In this document: piece by piece, positions 34,318-43,544 of the stretch | How the letters are laid out: every line of letters begins with the position of its first letter | How positions within the stretch are numbered: position 1 is the first letter of the stretch | Assembly: GCA_017645945.1 (NCBI GenBank) | Contig: JAGCNL010000053.1 | Location: 71,816 to 135,815 of the forward strand | Reading direction: 5' to 3' | Origin: Salinivirgaceae bacterium | Lineage (GTDB): Bacteria > Bacteroidota > Bacteroidia > Bacteroidales > SZUA-534 | Length of the DNA: 64,000 nucleotides | Position numbers and translations under genes: made by a program | Notes under the pieces: generated by a model | Database searches by the model: none | Told to the model about the DNA's origin: nothing | The model's input: only the letters and a program-made list of their open reading frames with translations

Positions 34318-35733
34318 TTAGAACGCTTTTAAAACATGGACATATAGCCCGCTCTTACCCTGACGGGTAACTGTGCCCTCGACTCGGAATACAATATCGT
34401 AGTAAGTTATCATATCAAGTCCTATGCCAGCACTTGTTAACAATTTGTTTGACAGATAGTTGTTGGTTCCAACCCGCGCATCATCAACATAGCCTGCATC
34501 AACAAACAAATTTAGATAAAAACTGTAATGCACCTTATTAAACTCATCCCACGACCAACTGTCTATTTTCTTGATTTGCATTGGAAGAAGAGCAAATTTG
34601 GCAAATGCGCGGCCTGTAGCAAACCGCTGACCATCAATAACATAATACTCAAAACCACGCAGATAGTCCTCGTAGCCCAAAGCCCGCTCGGTGTAATATG
34701 GCTGCGGTTTGTCGGGCGAATATTTGGCCAAACCGCCCACTCCTGCATAAAACCTGTGCCCTAAATCGAAATACTTGTAAGCCGACAGCCGAGTGTACCA
34801 TGAGCCATCAAGTTCATTATCAAGCAAATTAAGTCCGAATTTGCCAACTTCTAGCGTCACATTGTGACCTTTTAATGGATAAAATTTGTAGTCGCGTGTG
34901 TCCCAATCGAACGTGTAGGCCAATTTAAAATATTGCGTATTAGATGTTTGTGTACCATAATAATCAGGATTCAGTGCGATAATCGTGTCGGCAACATTGG
35001 CGTGGGCATAACCTGCTGTGAGAATGTGTCTTACATCGTATTTCGGACGGAAAGTGTAGAAAAGGAAGAAATCCTGATTGTCAATCACTTGATGGCTGTT
35101 GTTGCGAAAATATAGCGGCTTGCAACTGTCGGTGGCAAAGCGAACCTCGTTCTGACGGTAAAACGAGAGTTGAACGGCCAATCCGTGCTTTTTGTCAGCA
35201 GTGATGTATGGAATGTCGTAAAAAATCTGGAACTGCTTCTTATAGCCCAGTCGGAATTTCACTTTCAACGTCTCGGCTCGACCGCGGAAATTATTGTTAA
35301 TCAGCATCAAACCATAGTTGATACGGCTCCAGTCGCCATCGTTGAAAAAGGCGCTCAAGTTGCGGTCGGCTTGCTCAAAAATCAGATACGGCCACCAGTA
35401 CCACCGCTCCTCGAGCATTACAAGCACTTGCTTCTCATGCTCGTTCAAATCAATCAAACTGATTGTAACATAATTAAATAGCGAAGTGTTTAGCAGATTT
35501 TCTTTCGAGCGTAGCAGAACGGCGTCAACATCTTCTGCCAGCAATGTAACGCCTTCAGTAAAAAGCAGTTCGCGCCTGACTATGAAGTCTTTAGTGGTTC
35601 GGTTGCCCGCAATCATAATGTCGCGCACAACAAAATCAGAAGTTACCGCGGAAGAGTCACGTTGTTGCGCATCGGCCACAAAACAACTGAAAGCCAGAAC
35701 AATAAATACGGCTATTGAGATTGTTTTGCTCAC
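34318..35733 (-). CDS. Omp85-superfamily outer membrane protein (short, single POTRA)
   Basis: 471 residues with a signal peptide (cleavage near VADAQQ). A POTRA-like domain follows (VRDIMIAGNRTTKDFIVRRE, then LLRSKENLLNTSLFNYVTIS), and the rest is barrel-like with alternating aromatic strands ending in VHVLKAF. It is too short for BamA, which has five POTRAs, and resembles small Omp85 proteins of Bacteroidota with one POTRA. The start is a GTG at 35731-35733 overlapping the upstream TAG stop by one base. The role could be insertion or export of a specific outer membrane partner; the neighbouring GH3 lipid/peptidoglycan context does not settle this. Confidence 0.8.
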   Translation of the reverse strand: MSKTISIAVFIVLAFSCFVADAQQRDSSAVTSDFVVRDIMIAGNRTTKDFIVRRELLFTEGVTLLAEDVDAVLLRSKENLLNTSLFNYVTISLIDLNEHEKQVLVMLEERWYWWPYLIFEQADRNLSAFFNDGDWSRINYGLMLINNNFRGRAETLKVKFRLGYKKQFQIFYDIPYITADKKHGLAVQLSFYRQNEVRFATDSCKPLYFRNNSHQVIDNQDFFLFYTFRPKYDVRHILTAGYAHANVADTIIALNPDYYGTQTSNTQYFKLAYTFDWDTRDYKFYPLKGHNVTLEVGKFGLNLLDNELDGSWYTRLSAYKYFDLGHRFYAGVGGLAKYSPDKPQPYYTERALGYEDYLRGFEYYVIDGQRFATGRAFAKFALLPMQIKKIDSWSWDEFNKVHYSFYLNLFVDAGYVDDARVGTNNYLSNKLLTSAGIGLDMITYYDIVFRVEGTVTRQGKSGLYVHVLKAF

Positions 35734-36398
35734 TAAATGCTCAGGAATTTCATAAAGGAATTATAGCGGTCCTCAAGCATCGAATCGTAATCTTTGTCAT
35801 TCGCGAAGACCTGTAGAATCTTGTAATTGTAACGCTCAAATGTCTGTATTACAGGCGAAATATCGGTACGGTTCAATTTGAGTGTGACGTAGAGAATGTC
35901 AGGATTGCTGCCGTTGTTGACGTAGAGGCTCATGATTTTTGTGTCGTTGCCTTCAACAATTTGCGAAATCTCGCTCAACGAATAGTCGCGGATTGAGAGT
36001 TCGAGCACAATTATTGCCCCTCGGCTGCCGCCAGAAATCATTACAGCAATTTCATGCGACAAGTCGGGTAAAGTGATGACTCCCAAATATTTATCCTCGA
36101 TATCGAGAACTGGCAAAACCGACAGATTGTTTTCGGCCAGAGGCTGCATTGCTTCAATAAGGTGCTGATTGTCACGCAGAAACGGACGCTCCATGACGTG
36201 TATCTGGCTGCATATCGCCTCATCGGGGTTGCTCATATCGTATATCTCACGTTCTGAAACCAGCCCCAGATACTCGCTCCCATCGACCACAGGCAGATGC
36301 GACACCTTGAACACGTCCATCCAGTTGAGCGCGTTGGTGCCAGTGTCAGTCTTGTGAATGGCAGGAACTACATCCGATAACAAATCGACAACAGTCAT
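35733..36398 (-). CDS. CBS-domain protein with C-terminal ACT-like region
   Basis: 221 residues. Residues 1-120 contain a pair of CBS motifs (VSHLPVVDGSEYLGLVSERE near 32-51 and LSVLPVLDIEDKYLGVITLP near 93-112), which bind adenine nucleotides. The remaining part (IIVLELSIRDYSLSEISQIV, then IMSLYVNNGSNPDILYVTLK) resembles an ACT-type alpha/beta domain. The gene is first in the minus-strand operon with Omp85 and GH3. CBS proteins of this type are often found near envelope biogenesis genes in Bacteroidota. A regulatory, nucleotide-sensing role is inferred. Confidence 0.85.
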   Translation of the reverse strand: MTVVDLLSDVVPAIHKTDTGTNALNWMDVFKVSHLPVVDGSEYLGLVSEREIYDMSNPDEAICSQIHVMERPFLRDNQHLIEAMQPLAENNLSVLPVLDIEDKYLGVITLPDLSHEIAVMISGGSRGAIIVLELSIRDYSLSEISQIVEGNDTKIMSLYVNNGSNPDILYVTLKLNRTDISPVIQTFERYNYKILQVFANDKDYDSMLEDRYNSFMKFLSI

Positions 36399-36767
36399 AC
36401 AAATAAATTACATGGTAAATGTAAGAAAAAGTATTGACTACATAATCACTCATTTACTAATTGCGCTCAACATTCAACGAAACAACGATTTGCGGGGATA
36501 AGCAGCGTTTTTTCGTGCTCGAGTGATACGTCCAGAAAGGCATTTCTTTAATTAGCAACAACAAAAAAGGAATGTAATCACTTGAACTACACTCCTTTTT
36601 CAAAATATTAGTTTTCAGCCGATTGCAAATCTGCATAAATATATTTTACATTTCAAAATACATAATAGTAATATTCTGACAATCAATAAATTTACTTAGA
36701 AAGCAGGCAAAAAAAACGAACAATTTTTCAATATGTTCGTATATAAGCAACAAAATGAGAAGCGATG
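36399..36767. promoter_or_regulatory. Divergent intergenic region with an orphan terminator
   Basis: Between the CBS gene and the T9SS cargo gene. The notable element is an inverted repeat AAAAAGGAATGTA/TACACTCCTTTTT (36564-36576 and 36588-36600, one mismatch), which would serve as a terminator in either direction, yet both flanking genes point away from it. It may end a short transcript in 36400-36560. The rest is AT-rich; a TATGTTCG box at 36730 is a poor -7 match. Confidence 0.4.
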
Positions 36768-37868
36768 ATGAGACTTAGGAAAAATATTATTCTATTGGCA
36801 TTGCTGTTGGTAGGCTTGGCAGGTAACGTGTTTGGAGCACCAAAATCAGACTTACCCTCTGAAATAAACACTGGGATAACCCAATTTACCAATAAAAGCG
36901 AGTATAATATCACCACTATGACTATTTCTGGCAGTTCCACAATTGTTAGAATAAAAGGAAACATTATTGTTAGTGGCACATTAACTGTTAATGGTGCTAC
37001 TTTGATTGTTGAAGGTAGCCTGCGTATAAAAAATGGGGCTGTTGTGAATGTGGAAGAAGGCGCGTTAGTAATGGTTACTGGTGTAGTTGAGTCAAACGGA
37101 CATGCCAATTTATCTAACGACTCTAATTTTGCAGCTTGCGGTGGTTTAACAGGAAGCAATAATTTTGCCCTTAGTGTGGGAGATGGTAGTATGGGCAACG
37201 AATGCAACACATATCTGCCAGGTGCGGGATATGGAGATCTGGGTGTCCTGGCATTGATAACAGAAGAATTGACCGAGATACTGAAAGACGTTGATATTGA
37301 TGTTCCAGAAGTAGTTCTTGAATCGATTTTACCTTTACCAATAGAACTCACCTATTTCGTTGCCCGTCAAACTTCAGAGGGCGTAAAATTCGAGTGGCAG
37401 ACGGCATCAGAGAAGGACAACGACTACTTCACCATTGAGTACAGTACCGATGCGCTTAACTTCAGCGAGTTGGCAACAGTGAGCGGTGCGGGCACATCAA
37501 CGGAAATCATCAACTATGAATACAATTACAGCACCAATGCTACCGGTGTGATTTATTACCGTCTGCGCCAGACCGATTACGACGGCCAATCGGACTGCTC
37601 TGACGTTGTGGCTCTCTCCCTTGCCGAGCACCATATTGTCAACGCTAGCCATATTGACATAATGCTTTATCCGAATCCAGCAACCGATTATGTGCAAATT
37701 AAAGGAGACGGTATCGTGAGTGTGGAATTTGTAAATGCAAACGGACGGGTTCTGTTAGCAACTGGCCTGCAGGCTTCGTACAGCATAAGCAATCTGCCGA
37801 AGGGGGTAAATTATGTAATTGTACATACAACTCAAGGCAACGCCATTCGGCAATTCATAAAACATTGA
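36768..37868 (+). CDS. T9SS-exported protein with type A sorting domain
   Basis: About 366 residues; an overlapping ATG one codon upstream is equivalent. The signal peptide ends near VFGAPKS. Residues 45-120 look like short beta-helix or repetitive strands (TLTVNGATLIVEGSLRIKNG). A fibronectin-like module follows (PIELTYFVARQTSEGVKFEW, then YRLRQTDYDG), common just before the sorting domain. The C-terminal 75 residues are a type A sorting domain: LYPNPATDYVQIKGDG, VEFVNANGRVL, LPKGVNYVIVHT and a final basic RQFIKH. So it is predicted to cross the outer membrane by the type IX system and be anchored or released. Ligand or enzymatic function unknown. Confidence 0.85.
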   Translation: MRLRKNIILLALLLVGLAGNVFGAPKSDLPSEINTGITQFTNKSEYNITTMTISGSSTIVRIKGNIIVSGTLTVNGATLIVEGSLRIKNGAVVNVEEGALVMVTGVVESNGHANLSNDSNFAACGGLTGSNNFALSVGDGSMGNECNTYLPGAGYGDLGVLALITEELTEILKDVDIDVPEVVLESILPLPIELTYFVARQTSEGVKFEWQTASEKDNDYFTIEYSTDALNFSELATVSGAGTSTEIINYEYNYSTNATGVIYYRLRQTDYDGQSDCSDVVALSLAEHHIVNASHIDIMLYPNPATDYVQIKGDGIVSVEFVNANGRVLLATGLQASYSISNLPKGVNYVIVHTTQGNAIRQFIKH

Positions 37869-37929
37869 TTTTTAAATAGATTATTTCAGAATCCGAATTC
37901 GCACCAATGCGTAAGGCACAAAAATAAAA

Positions 37930-37960
37930 AAGGCCGCCCGAATCGTCTTCAGGCGGCCTT
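37930..37960. terminator. Bidirectional intrinsic terminator
   Basis: The stem AAGGCCGCC/GGCGGCCTT has inner CGAA/TTCA near-pairing, flanked by A on the left and TT on the right. It lies between the convergent T9SS cargo gene and the PII-like gene. Confidence 0.85.
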
Positions 37961-37982
37961 CTGCGTTATCTAACACAATCTC

Positions 37983-39197
37983 CTACAGCGCCCTGACATA
38001 CGTCGAAGGCGAGTCGAGAACTTTGATTTTGTCAACGTTTTCCTTGTCGATGGTGCTGATTTGCAGCAGTGAATCGACCACTGTGTCGGCCATAGTGGCG
38101 GGAATGCTGACGGCGCTGCGCACAAGCGACTGTTTGCCAAGTTCGCCTTGCCCCGATATACGGGTGATGCGTGTTGTGGTTGCGCCTGTTGCGCCCACGC
38201 TCAGGCAGGTGGCGCGCAGGTCGTCGATGCGATCCTCGTCCGAGATGATGGTCACCTCGCAGTTGTCGGAATGAACACAGGCGTTGCGGCTGTCGGCCGA
38301 CCCTTCAGCGTCCAAACGGCGGCGCCAGTTGGTGTTGCCCTTGAGCGAGTCGATGGCGGCAATAACCTGCTCCATTGAAGCGGCAAACTTCTGCCCGCCA
38401 ATCTTCATATAGGTGTCGATAAGCCCCATAGTGATAGGCGTTTGATAGATGAAGCCTCGTCCAGGACGGTCGAGTTTGGCCTGCTCTGCCAGCAGTTGGG
38501 CAATGCTGCTCGAATCGTGCTCTGGCATAATCAGATGCACAATCTCCTTCTCAGCTGGAATGGTCACACGGATGAGTCCCAATTGATCGCGAATGTCGTT
38601 GCCCGTGGCATTGGTGAGTTGCGGCACACAGATGCCCAGGTCGAGCGCGTTTTTGGCCAGATTGTCGCCTTCGCCGTTCTCCGACAGCACGCAAATCATA
38701 TACGAAAGATGATTCAGCAATGTAACATCTTCGTTCTCAGCCTTTTTACTAGCCAAGAAAGCCAGATTGATGACTGGCGGCTGATTGCTGAACTCCATAA
38801 GGTCTTGCGAGAAGATGGTTCCGCGCCCTGGCTCGTTTAATCCCAACAAGGCAATGATGGCGTTGATGGTATCTTTGACGTTCTCGCGTGGCACAGTGAA
38901 CCTGAAAATAGTTGACGGTGTGCTTCTTAACTTGACCGTATCGCCAGGAATGCCGAACGGCAGCGGCTTTACAAGTTCGCGCACGTTACGGGCCTGTTCA
39001 ATGTAGGCGTCAACTTCGAGTTGAGTGAGAAAATCCTGAAGTGTCGAACTTAAATTATTGTTAATCATACAGGTTATAAGGCTCACACGGTGTGGTGTGT
39101 AGATGCCTTTGGCCATTTGTGTACGCCAGACGGAGCGCGACGGTGAGAACGCACGGTTCTTGCCCGTCTTTTCGATTTCTATATTATTATCATTCAT
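37983..39197 (-). CDS. Three-module PII-like regulator paired with DUF1538
   Basis: 404 residues. I see three consecutive PII/GlnB-like units. Unit 1 is about 33-145 (SLITCMINNNLSSTLQDFLT to PGRGTIFSQDL). Unit 2 is about 150-262 (NHLSYMICVLSENGEGDNLA to PGRGFIYQTPI). Unit 3 is about 300-404, with the clearest match: CEVTIISDEDRIDDLRATCL, SVGATGATTTRITRISGQGE, then IPATMADTVVDSLLQIS. The first two units end in the same P-G-R-G-x-I-x motif, as PII proteins do before the C-loop. Stand-alone PII-like genes commonly sit beside DUF1538 membrane proteins; here they appear fused in tandem. The start overlaps the end of the DUF1538 gene by 8 bp. The effector ligand is unknown. Confidence 0.7.
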   Translation of the reverse strand: MNDNNIEIEKTGKNRAFSPSRSVWRTQMAKGIYTPHRVSLITCMINNNLSSTLQDFLTQLEVDAYIEQARNVRELVKPLPFGIPGDTVKLRSTPSTIFRFTVPRENVKDTINAIIALLGLNEPGRGTIFSQDLMEFSNQPPVINLAFLASKKAENEDVTLLNHLSYMICVLSENGEGDNLAKNALDLGICVPQLTNATGNDIRDQLGLIRVTIPAEKEIVHLIMPEHDSSSIAQLLAEQAKLDRPGRGFIYQTPITMGLIDTYMKIGGQKFAASMEQVIAAIDSLKGNTNWRRRLDAEGSADSRNACVHSDNCEVTIISDEDRIDDLRATCLSVGATGATTTRITRISGQGELGKQSLVRSAVSIPATMADTVVDSLLQISTIDKENVDKIKVLDSPSTYVRAL

Positions 39198-41247
39198 TGT
39201 CGTTGGTCTTTAGGGTTTTACGTTGTTTCAGTCGGGTGAAGATTCCGAACACAAGCACAGTGATGATTGGCCAGGCCGAAGCCATTGCCAAAATGCCGAA
39301 ACCGTCGGAAATATTAAGTGCTCCGCCGATTCCCAATCCCAAAGCCAGTACAAGCGGCACGGTTACAGGTCCTGTTGTCACGCCGCCGCTATCCCACGCT
39401 ATCGACGCGAAGCCATCCTCGCTGAAGATGGTGAGAATGAGCAGCAAACCATACGAAATAATTATCAGCCAGACAAGCGGCAGGTCGAACAAGATGCGTG
39501 ACAGGCCGAGCACAATGCCCATTCCCACGCCCACCGACACAACCTGCACAATCTGTTTGCGCTTGATGGCGCCAACAGTCAAGTCCTCGACGGTGATTCC
39601 CAAAGCGTTAAGCGCGGGCTCTGCGAGAGTTGCGCCGTAGCCAAGGCCGAAGGCGAACAGAAGCACCAGCACAAGGCCAAGCACCGACAATTGGCTGTTG
39701 AACAGCGGCTTTTCGGTAATTATCTGTGTATAAGTATGTTTCTCACTGTCGTAGAAGGCAGGATTGAACTCAACTGGCTTAACCTCGCCCTTCTCGTAGA
39801 GATTGAAGAATGTCAGGTTTTCGCCTTCGGGGCTGATGCCGCTGTAGAGCATTGTGCTGTCGAAATTATTGATAACCACCTGTTCTACAAACTTCTCCTC
39901 GCTTGCAAAAGCCTTCGGAAGTTGCGCTCCCACTTCGCCACCGAGCGAACCCAAACCAAGTTTGATACCCGATGTGAGCAGAATCATACCGATAAGCGTG
40001 AAACCAAGTCCCAGAGCCACCTCGTCTTTGTTGCGGATTTTCTCGCGCAAGAAGAGCGTGAGCACCAGAATGAGCAGCAGCGTAAGTGGAATCACAGCCC
40101 GCAGACCGCCTGCAGTCTCCTCTTTGAGAGTCTTGCTCAATGGTTCGGTAACGGGCGCCTCGCTCGAAATCTCAACCGATGAGAGCAAGCCGCGCTCATA
40201 GTCGCCAGCGCGATGTGCCAGCCAATCCTGAAGCGTTTGGTTACCAAGATATTGACGGCAAACCGACTCGTCGTTGGCAATGGCCAAAATGGTCTGATTG
40301 AACTTCGCCGAATCGTTGCCAAACAAGGCGCGGCGGCCTTTCTCGCTCCCGTGAGTGAAAGCGTGTTCGGCAATCATTGCCTCGTTGCCGTTGAACAACT
40401 GTGCCGAAACGGCTTTGTTTTCTGGCGCGAAGAAGACTTCCTCCGTTGTGGCGGCAGGAATGAGCGTATTCAAATAAAGTCCGAGACCCAGCACGGCTGC
40501 AATCGGGAAAGCCGACGCAAGCATAATGATGCCGAATCCGCCGTCGTTGCCCGAACCTTTGTTTGCTGTTCGCGAAACACCGATACCCAGCGCCAGCACA
40601 AGCGGCACGGTCACAGCTCCCGTTGTTACGGCACCGCAGTCCCAAGCCAGGCCAATTATCTTCGACAGATTGACGTTGAACGACGCGTAAACCGTCATTG
40701 CCATAACCAGCGGAATGACCACGAAGATTATCGGTTTGATGTTCCAGCCGTAGTAGAATCGGCACATACCGAGCGCCACAGCCAGTCCCACGCCCGCTCC
40801 AACGGCATTGACAAGCATTCCCGAGTATTTGTCGAGAATCATATAAAGCAGCGGTGAGTCCCACGCCGTGATGGTTGCGCCAGCCGTCTTCAGCGAACTG
40901 ATGGCAGGCTCGGCAAGCGTTGAGCCGAAGCCCAGAATGACGCCGAAGATGCAGATTGGCACAATGCCCACTTTGGCGGGCAACTTCACTCCCACGCGCT
41001 CGCCAATGGGCATCATACCCAACACAAGACCCTCAAGGAAGAAGGCCAGACCGAACACCACAAGGGCAATGCCGCCCGCCGTTCCCCAAGCGTTGGCCAG
41101 CGGCGTGCGCAGAATGGCCACCTGAAAAAACACAAGGTATAGGATGATAAAGGCTACCGACTTTATCTGTCCCATAATCCGCGATTTGGCGTAGCCGCCT
41201 ATCAGCACAAGCGAATCGCCAATCGGAAGTCGTTTTCTATTTATCAT
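39190..41247 (-). CDS. DUF1538 duplicated membrane transporter-like protein
   Basis: 685 residues, strongly hydrophobic. Two homologous halves are visible: GFGSTLAEPAISSLKTAG and WDCGAVTTGAVTVPLVLALGIG in the first; GYGATLAEPALNALGITVED and WDSGGVTTGPVTVPLVLALGLG in the second. This is the duplicated DUF1538 architecture, with a soluble insert of about 190 residues between them (residues about 260-450, AATTEEVFFAPENKAVS onward). It is probably a secondary transporter regulated by the overlapping PII-like protein; the substrate is unknown. It is the first gene of this two-gene minus-strand operon. Confidence 0.85.
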   Translation of the reverse strand: MINRKRLPIGDSLVLIGGYAKSRIMGQIKSVAFIILYLVFFQVAILRTPLANAWGTAGGIALVVFGLAFFLEGLVLGMMPIGERVGVKLPAKVGIVPICIFGVILGFGSTLAEPAISSLKTAGATITAWDSPLLYMILDKYSGMLVNAVGAGVGLAVALGMCRFYYGWNIKPIIFVVIPLVMAMTVYASFNVNLSKIIGLAWDCGAVTTGAVTVPLVLALGIGVSRTANKGSGNDGGFGIIMLASAFPIAAVLGLGLYLNTLIPAATTEEVFFAPENKAVSAQLFNGNEAMIAEHAFTHGSEKGRRALFGNDSAKFNQTILAIANDESVCRQYLGNQTLQDWLAHRAGDYERGLLSSVEISSEAPVTEPLSKTLKEETAGGLRAVIPLTLLLILVLTLFLREKIRNKDEVALGLGFTLIGMILLTSGIKLGLGSLGGEVGAQLPKAFASEEKFVEQVVINNFDSTMLYSGISPEGENLTFFNLYEKGEVKPVEFNPAFYDSEKHTYTQIITEKPLFNSQLSVLGLVLVLLFAFGLGYGATLAEPALNALGITVEDLTVGAIKRKQIVQVVSVGVGMGIVLGLSRILFDLPLVWLIIISYGLLLILTIFSEDGFASIAWDSGGVTTGPVTVPLVLALGLGIGGALNISDGFGILAMASAWPIITVLVFGIFTRLKQRKTLKTNDNE

Positions 41248-41826
41248 ATTATTAACAAATTACTTTAATCCGTTTTTGCGTTATAATGCAATGATATACG
41301 AACAAACCTAAATTTTGTTTTCACCACAAAATTACCTATTACGCCGTAATAATCAACAAGTTCAGCCGTGTTGCTTAATGATAATTGACAAACGAGCGGC
41401 TGCAAATGGTTCAATATACGATATTTATGGAAGAGCGTGCGCCAGCCTGTGACGGCGCTTCTCTCCTAATTCTGTCGCAACTTGAGCATTTTAGCCTTGA
41501 GAATGAGTTCGTCAACCTGTGAGAACAGCCCAACCTCTGCAAGCCGCATCAGCCTTTCAGTGTCAGCTGCTTTGTCTGGCATCGGGCTGGCGGTGTTTTT
41601 CTTCCTATTTGAAAACAAATTGAGAATCATATAAGGTTTAGTGTTTAGAGGTAAGTGTTTAGTGTTTAGTGTTAAGTGTTAAATGTTTAAAATTTAATGT
41701 TTAATCAGGCAACTTAAGGCATTCTATATTAATCATTTATCATTCATCATTTATGCCTTTTGCCTTATCACCCTTTCATTTTTCAATTCCCCAATTCTAC
41801 ATTCTGAATTCTGCATTCATAATTCA
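41248..41826. other. Repeat-rich intergenic region with one possible small gene
   Basis: About 580 bp. The left part (41250-41460) is AT-rich without recognisable elements. A possible 54-codon gene lies at 41466-41630 (separate entry). From 41640 to 41715 are degenerate 7- to 10-bp words (gtttagtgtttagtgttaag). The remainder consists of attcatcatttatc and attctgaattctgcattc words. There is no promoter consensus or strong hairpin. Confidence 0.5.
41466..41630 (-). CDS. Possible 54-residue small protein
   Basis: An ATG at 41630 opens a frame of 54 residues ending TAG at 41466. It begins MILNLFSNRKKNTASP and continues with an amphipathic helix pattern (TERLMRLAEVGLFSQVDELI, then LKAKMLKLRQN). 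No ribosome binding site is obvious. The helix with regular leucine/valine spacing is the only hint that it is real. It lies between the DUF1538 gene and the barrel/TPR operon on the same strand. No family recognised. Confidence 0.3.
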   Translation of the reverse strand: MILNLFSNRKKNTASPMPDKAADTERLMRLAEVGLFSQVDELILKAKMLKLRQN

Positions 41827-43521
41827 TTAGAACGTATATGTCAGTCCAAGTATAAAATTGAAGCGCTGGTTGGCGTATTGGTTCCACTCAAAGTATCGCT
41901 GGCCGGCAATGTTATTCAGGTCGAGGAATGCCGAGAAACGCTTTGTGATGCGGTATTCGAGCCCCAGATTGCCATCGATGACGCCATCCAGTTCTTTTGA
42001 CTCCGGCAGGTTATCGCCAGTTTTTGGATCGATATGGTCAATGCGGGCGTAACGATTGCTGATGGCATAAACGTTGACACGCGCAATAATCTTATTCTCA
42101 AGGTTGTAGCTTGCATCGAGACTGATGGTGTAGGTTGGCAGATGCCAAGCCTCAATCTCGTGCGACATGTCATAAATGAAATAGTTGCCCTTCAGCCCCA
42201 TCTTGAATTTCTCGCTCATCTTATACGAAATCTCGCCCAAGAAACGTGTGCGCAAAATCTCGTCGTAAGCCACCGTGAACTTGTTGTGCAAATCGGTGCT
42301 TATATCGTTGACAAACATATACTGATTGTCAATTTTGGCGTACTCAGCGCGCAAATTGAAGGCGACCTTCGAGCTGATGTTGCCGCGGAATCCGGCAGCA
42401 AGGTTCCAGCGCGTTTTGGTCGGGTTGATGTTCAAATCGGACTTGACAAACGGGTTTTCAGCATAAACCTCGCGGTAGCTGTGCACATCGTAGTTGCCGT
42501 TCACCTCGATGTACGGCAGCAGGAAGTAGTCGATGATGTTGTACTGCATGCTGATGTCGGGGAAGAACATGAACTTCGAGTTGCGTTGATCGAAGAAAGT
42601 GCTTGCACCCACCTTGACGCGCCATTTACGGCCATAAGCGCCAATCCACGGGTTGAAGTTGACCACAGCCGCACTGATATCGCCTTTGCCGTCGATATTC
42701 AAGCCGTTGGTGGCATAATTGTCAAACACCACATTCAGGCCCATGAACTCCTTGTCCATTATGTAACTCAGGAAAGCATCGACATGCAGGATGTTGTCGC
42801 CCTTGTTGTCCTTGGTCTTTATTCCACTGTAGTTTGCTCTGATGCGGAAATCGATTTTCGATGAATCGAGATTGGTTGTGCCGATGAGTCCGCCAAAGCT
42901 ATAGTAGTCAAGTGTTTGTTTCTCAATACTTTTTCTTTTCAGCGGCAGTGAGTCTTCTTCAATTTTCAGATTGGTGTCGTAGCCGTAATAATAGTTTTTG
43001 CGGTAGCCGTAGCTGGCGTTGACGCCCATCTCAAAGTCTTTCTTGAAAATGCGACGCAACTCTCCGCTCGCATCGAACCGCGTAAGGCCTGCATAAACGT
43101 GCTTGTCGGCTTCGTTCTTCACCTTGCCGTTGCTTGCCAGATAGTTGGCATTGACGTTCCAGAGCCATTTCTCCGACCGCTGGCTGCCAGTGTAGATGTT
43201 CAGCGTTGGCGACGCATACGAGCCGAAACCGCCCTTCACATAAGCGTAATAGAGCTTCGGCAGCGGCTCTGCTACCAGTTTAGCTGGCTTCAACTGCTTC
43301 GGCTGGTATTTGGTTTTATACATCTCGAGTTCGCCCTCGTCGTACTCAAAAGTTGGCGTAACTTTAATTGTATCAACAATTTTTGGCAGCGAACTGATTT
43401 TGTATGCGTCGTTGATGACTGGCTCATACGATTTTATGACCTTCACCTCTTGATTCAGGTTGTTCTGCGCCATTACGGTACACGAACCTAACATTGTCAG
43501 AATCAGGATATTGCGTTTCAT
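41827..43521 (-). CDS. Outer membrane beta-barrel protein, partner of the large TPR protein
   Basis: About 564 residues from the ATG at 43521; an ATG three codons upstream is an alternative. A signal peptide ends near TVMAQNN. The N-terminal periplasmic stretch (VKVIKSYEPVINDAYKISSL, then PKIVDTIKVTPTFEYDEGEL) is proline-rich and typical of a Bacteroidota-specific family. The remainder shows alternating aromatic strands ending in a C-terminal aromatic residue (NFILGLTYTF), the outer membrane barrel signature. No TonB plug is seen. It starts 24 bp after the stop of the TPR gene on the same strand, so they are presumed to form an envelope complex. Function unknown. Confidence 0.78.
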   Translation of the reverse strand: MKRNILILTMLGSCTVMAQNNLNQEVKVIKSYEPVINDAYKISSLPKIVDTIKVTPTFEYDEGELEMYKTKYQPKQLKPAKLVAEPLPKLYYAYVKGGFGSYASPTLNIYTGSQRSEKWLWNVNANYLASNGKVKNEADKHVYAGLTRFDASGELRRIFKKDFEMGVNASYGYRKNYYYGYDTNLKIEEDSLPLKRKSIEKQTLDYYSFGGLIGTTNLDSSKIDFRIRANYSGIKTKDNKGDNILHVDAFLSYIMDKEFMGLNVVFDNYATNGLNIDGKGDISAAVVNFNPWIGAYGRKWRVKVGASTFFDQRNSKFMFFPDISMQYNIIDYFLLPYIEVNGNYDVHSYREVYAENPFVKSDLNINPTKTRWNLAAGFRGNISSKVAFNLRAEYAKIDNQYMFVNDISTDLHNKFTVAYDEILRTRFLGEISYKMSEKFKMGLKGNYFIYDMSHEIEAWHLPTYTISLDASYNLENKIIARVNVYAISNRYARIDHIDPKTGDNLPESKELDGVIDGNLGLEYRITKRFSAFLDLNNIAGQRYFEWNQYANQRFNFILGLTYTF

Positions 43522-43544
43522 ACGTATCATATCTGTATGTCGGT

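Noticed and set aside
41466..41630. Small ORF as a confident gene
   Set aside because: It has no ribosome binding site or family match; it is listed only at low confidence.
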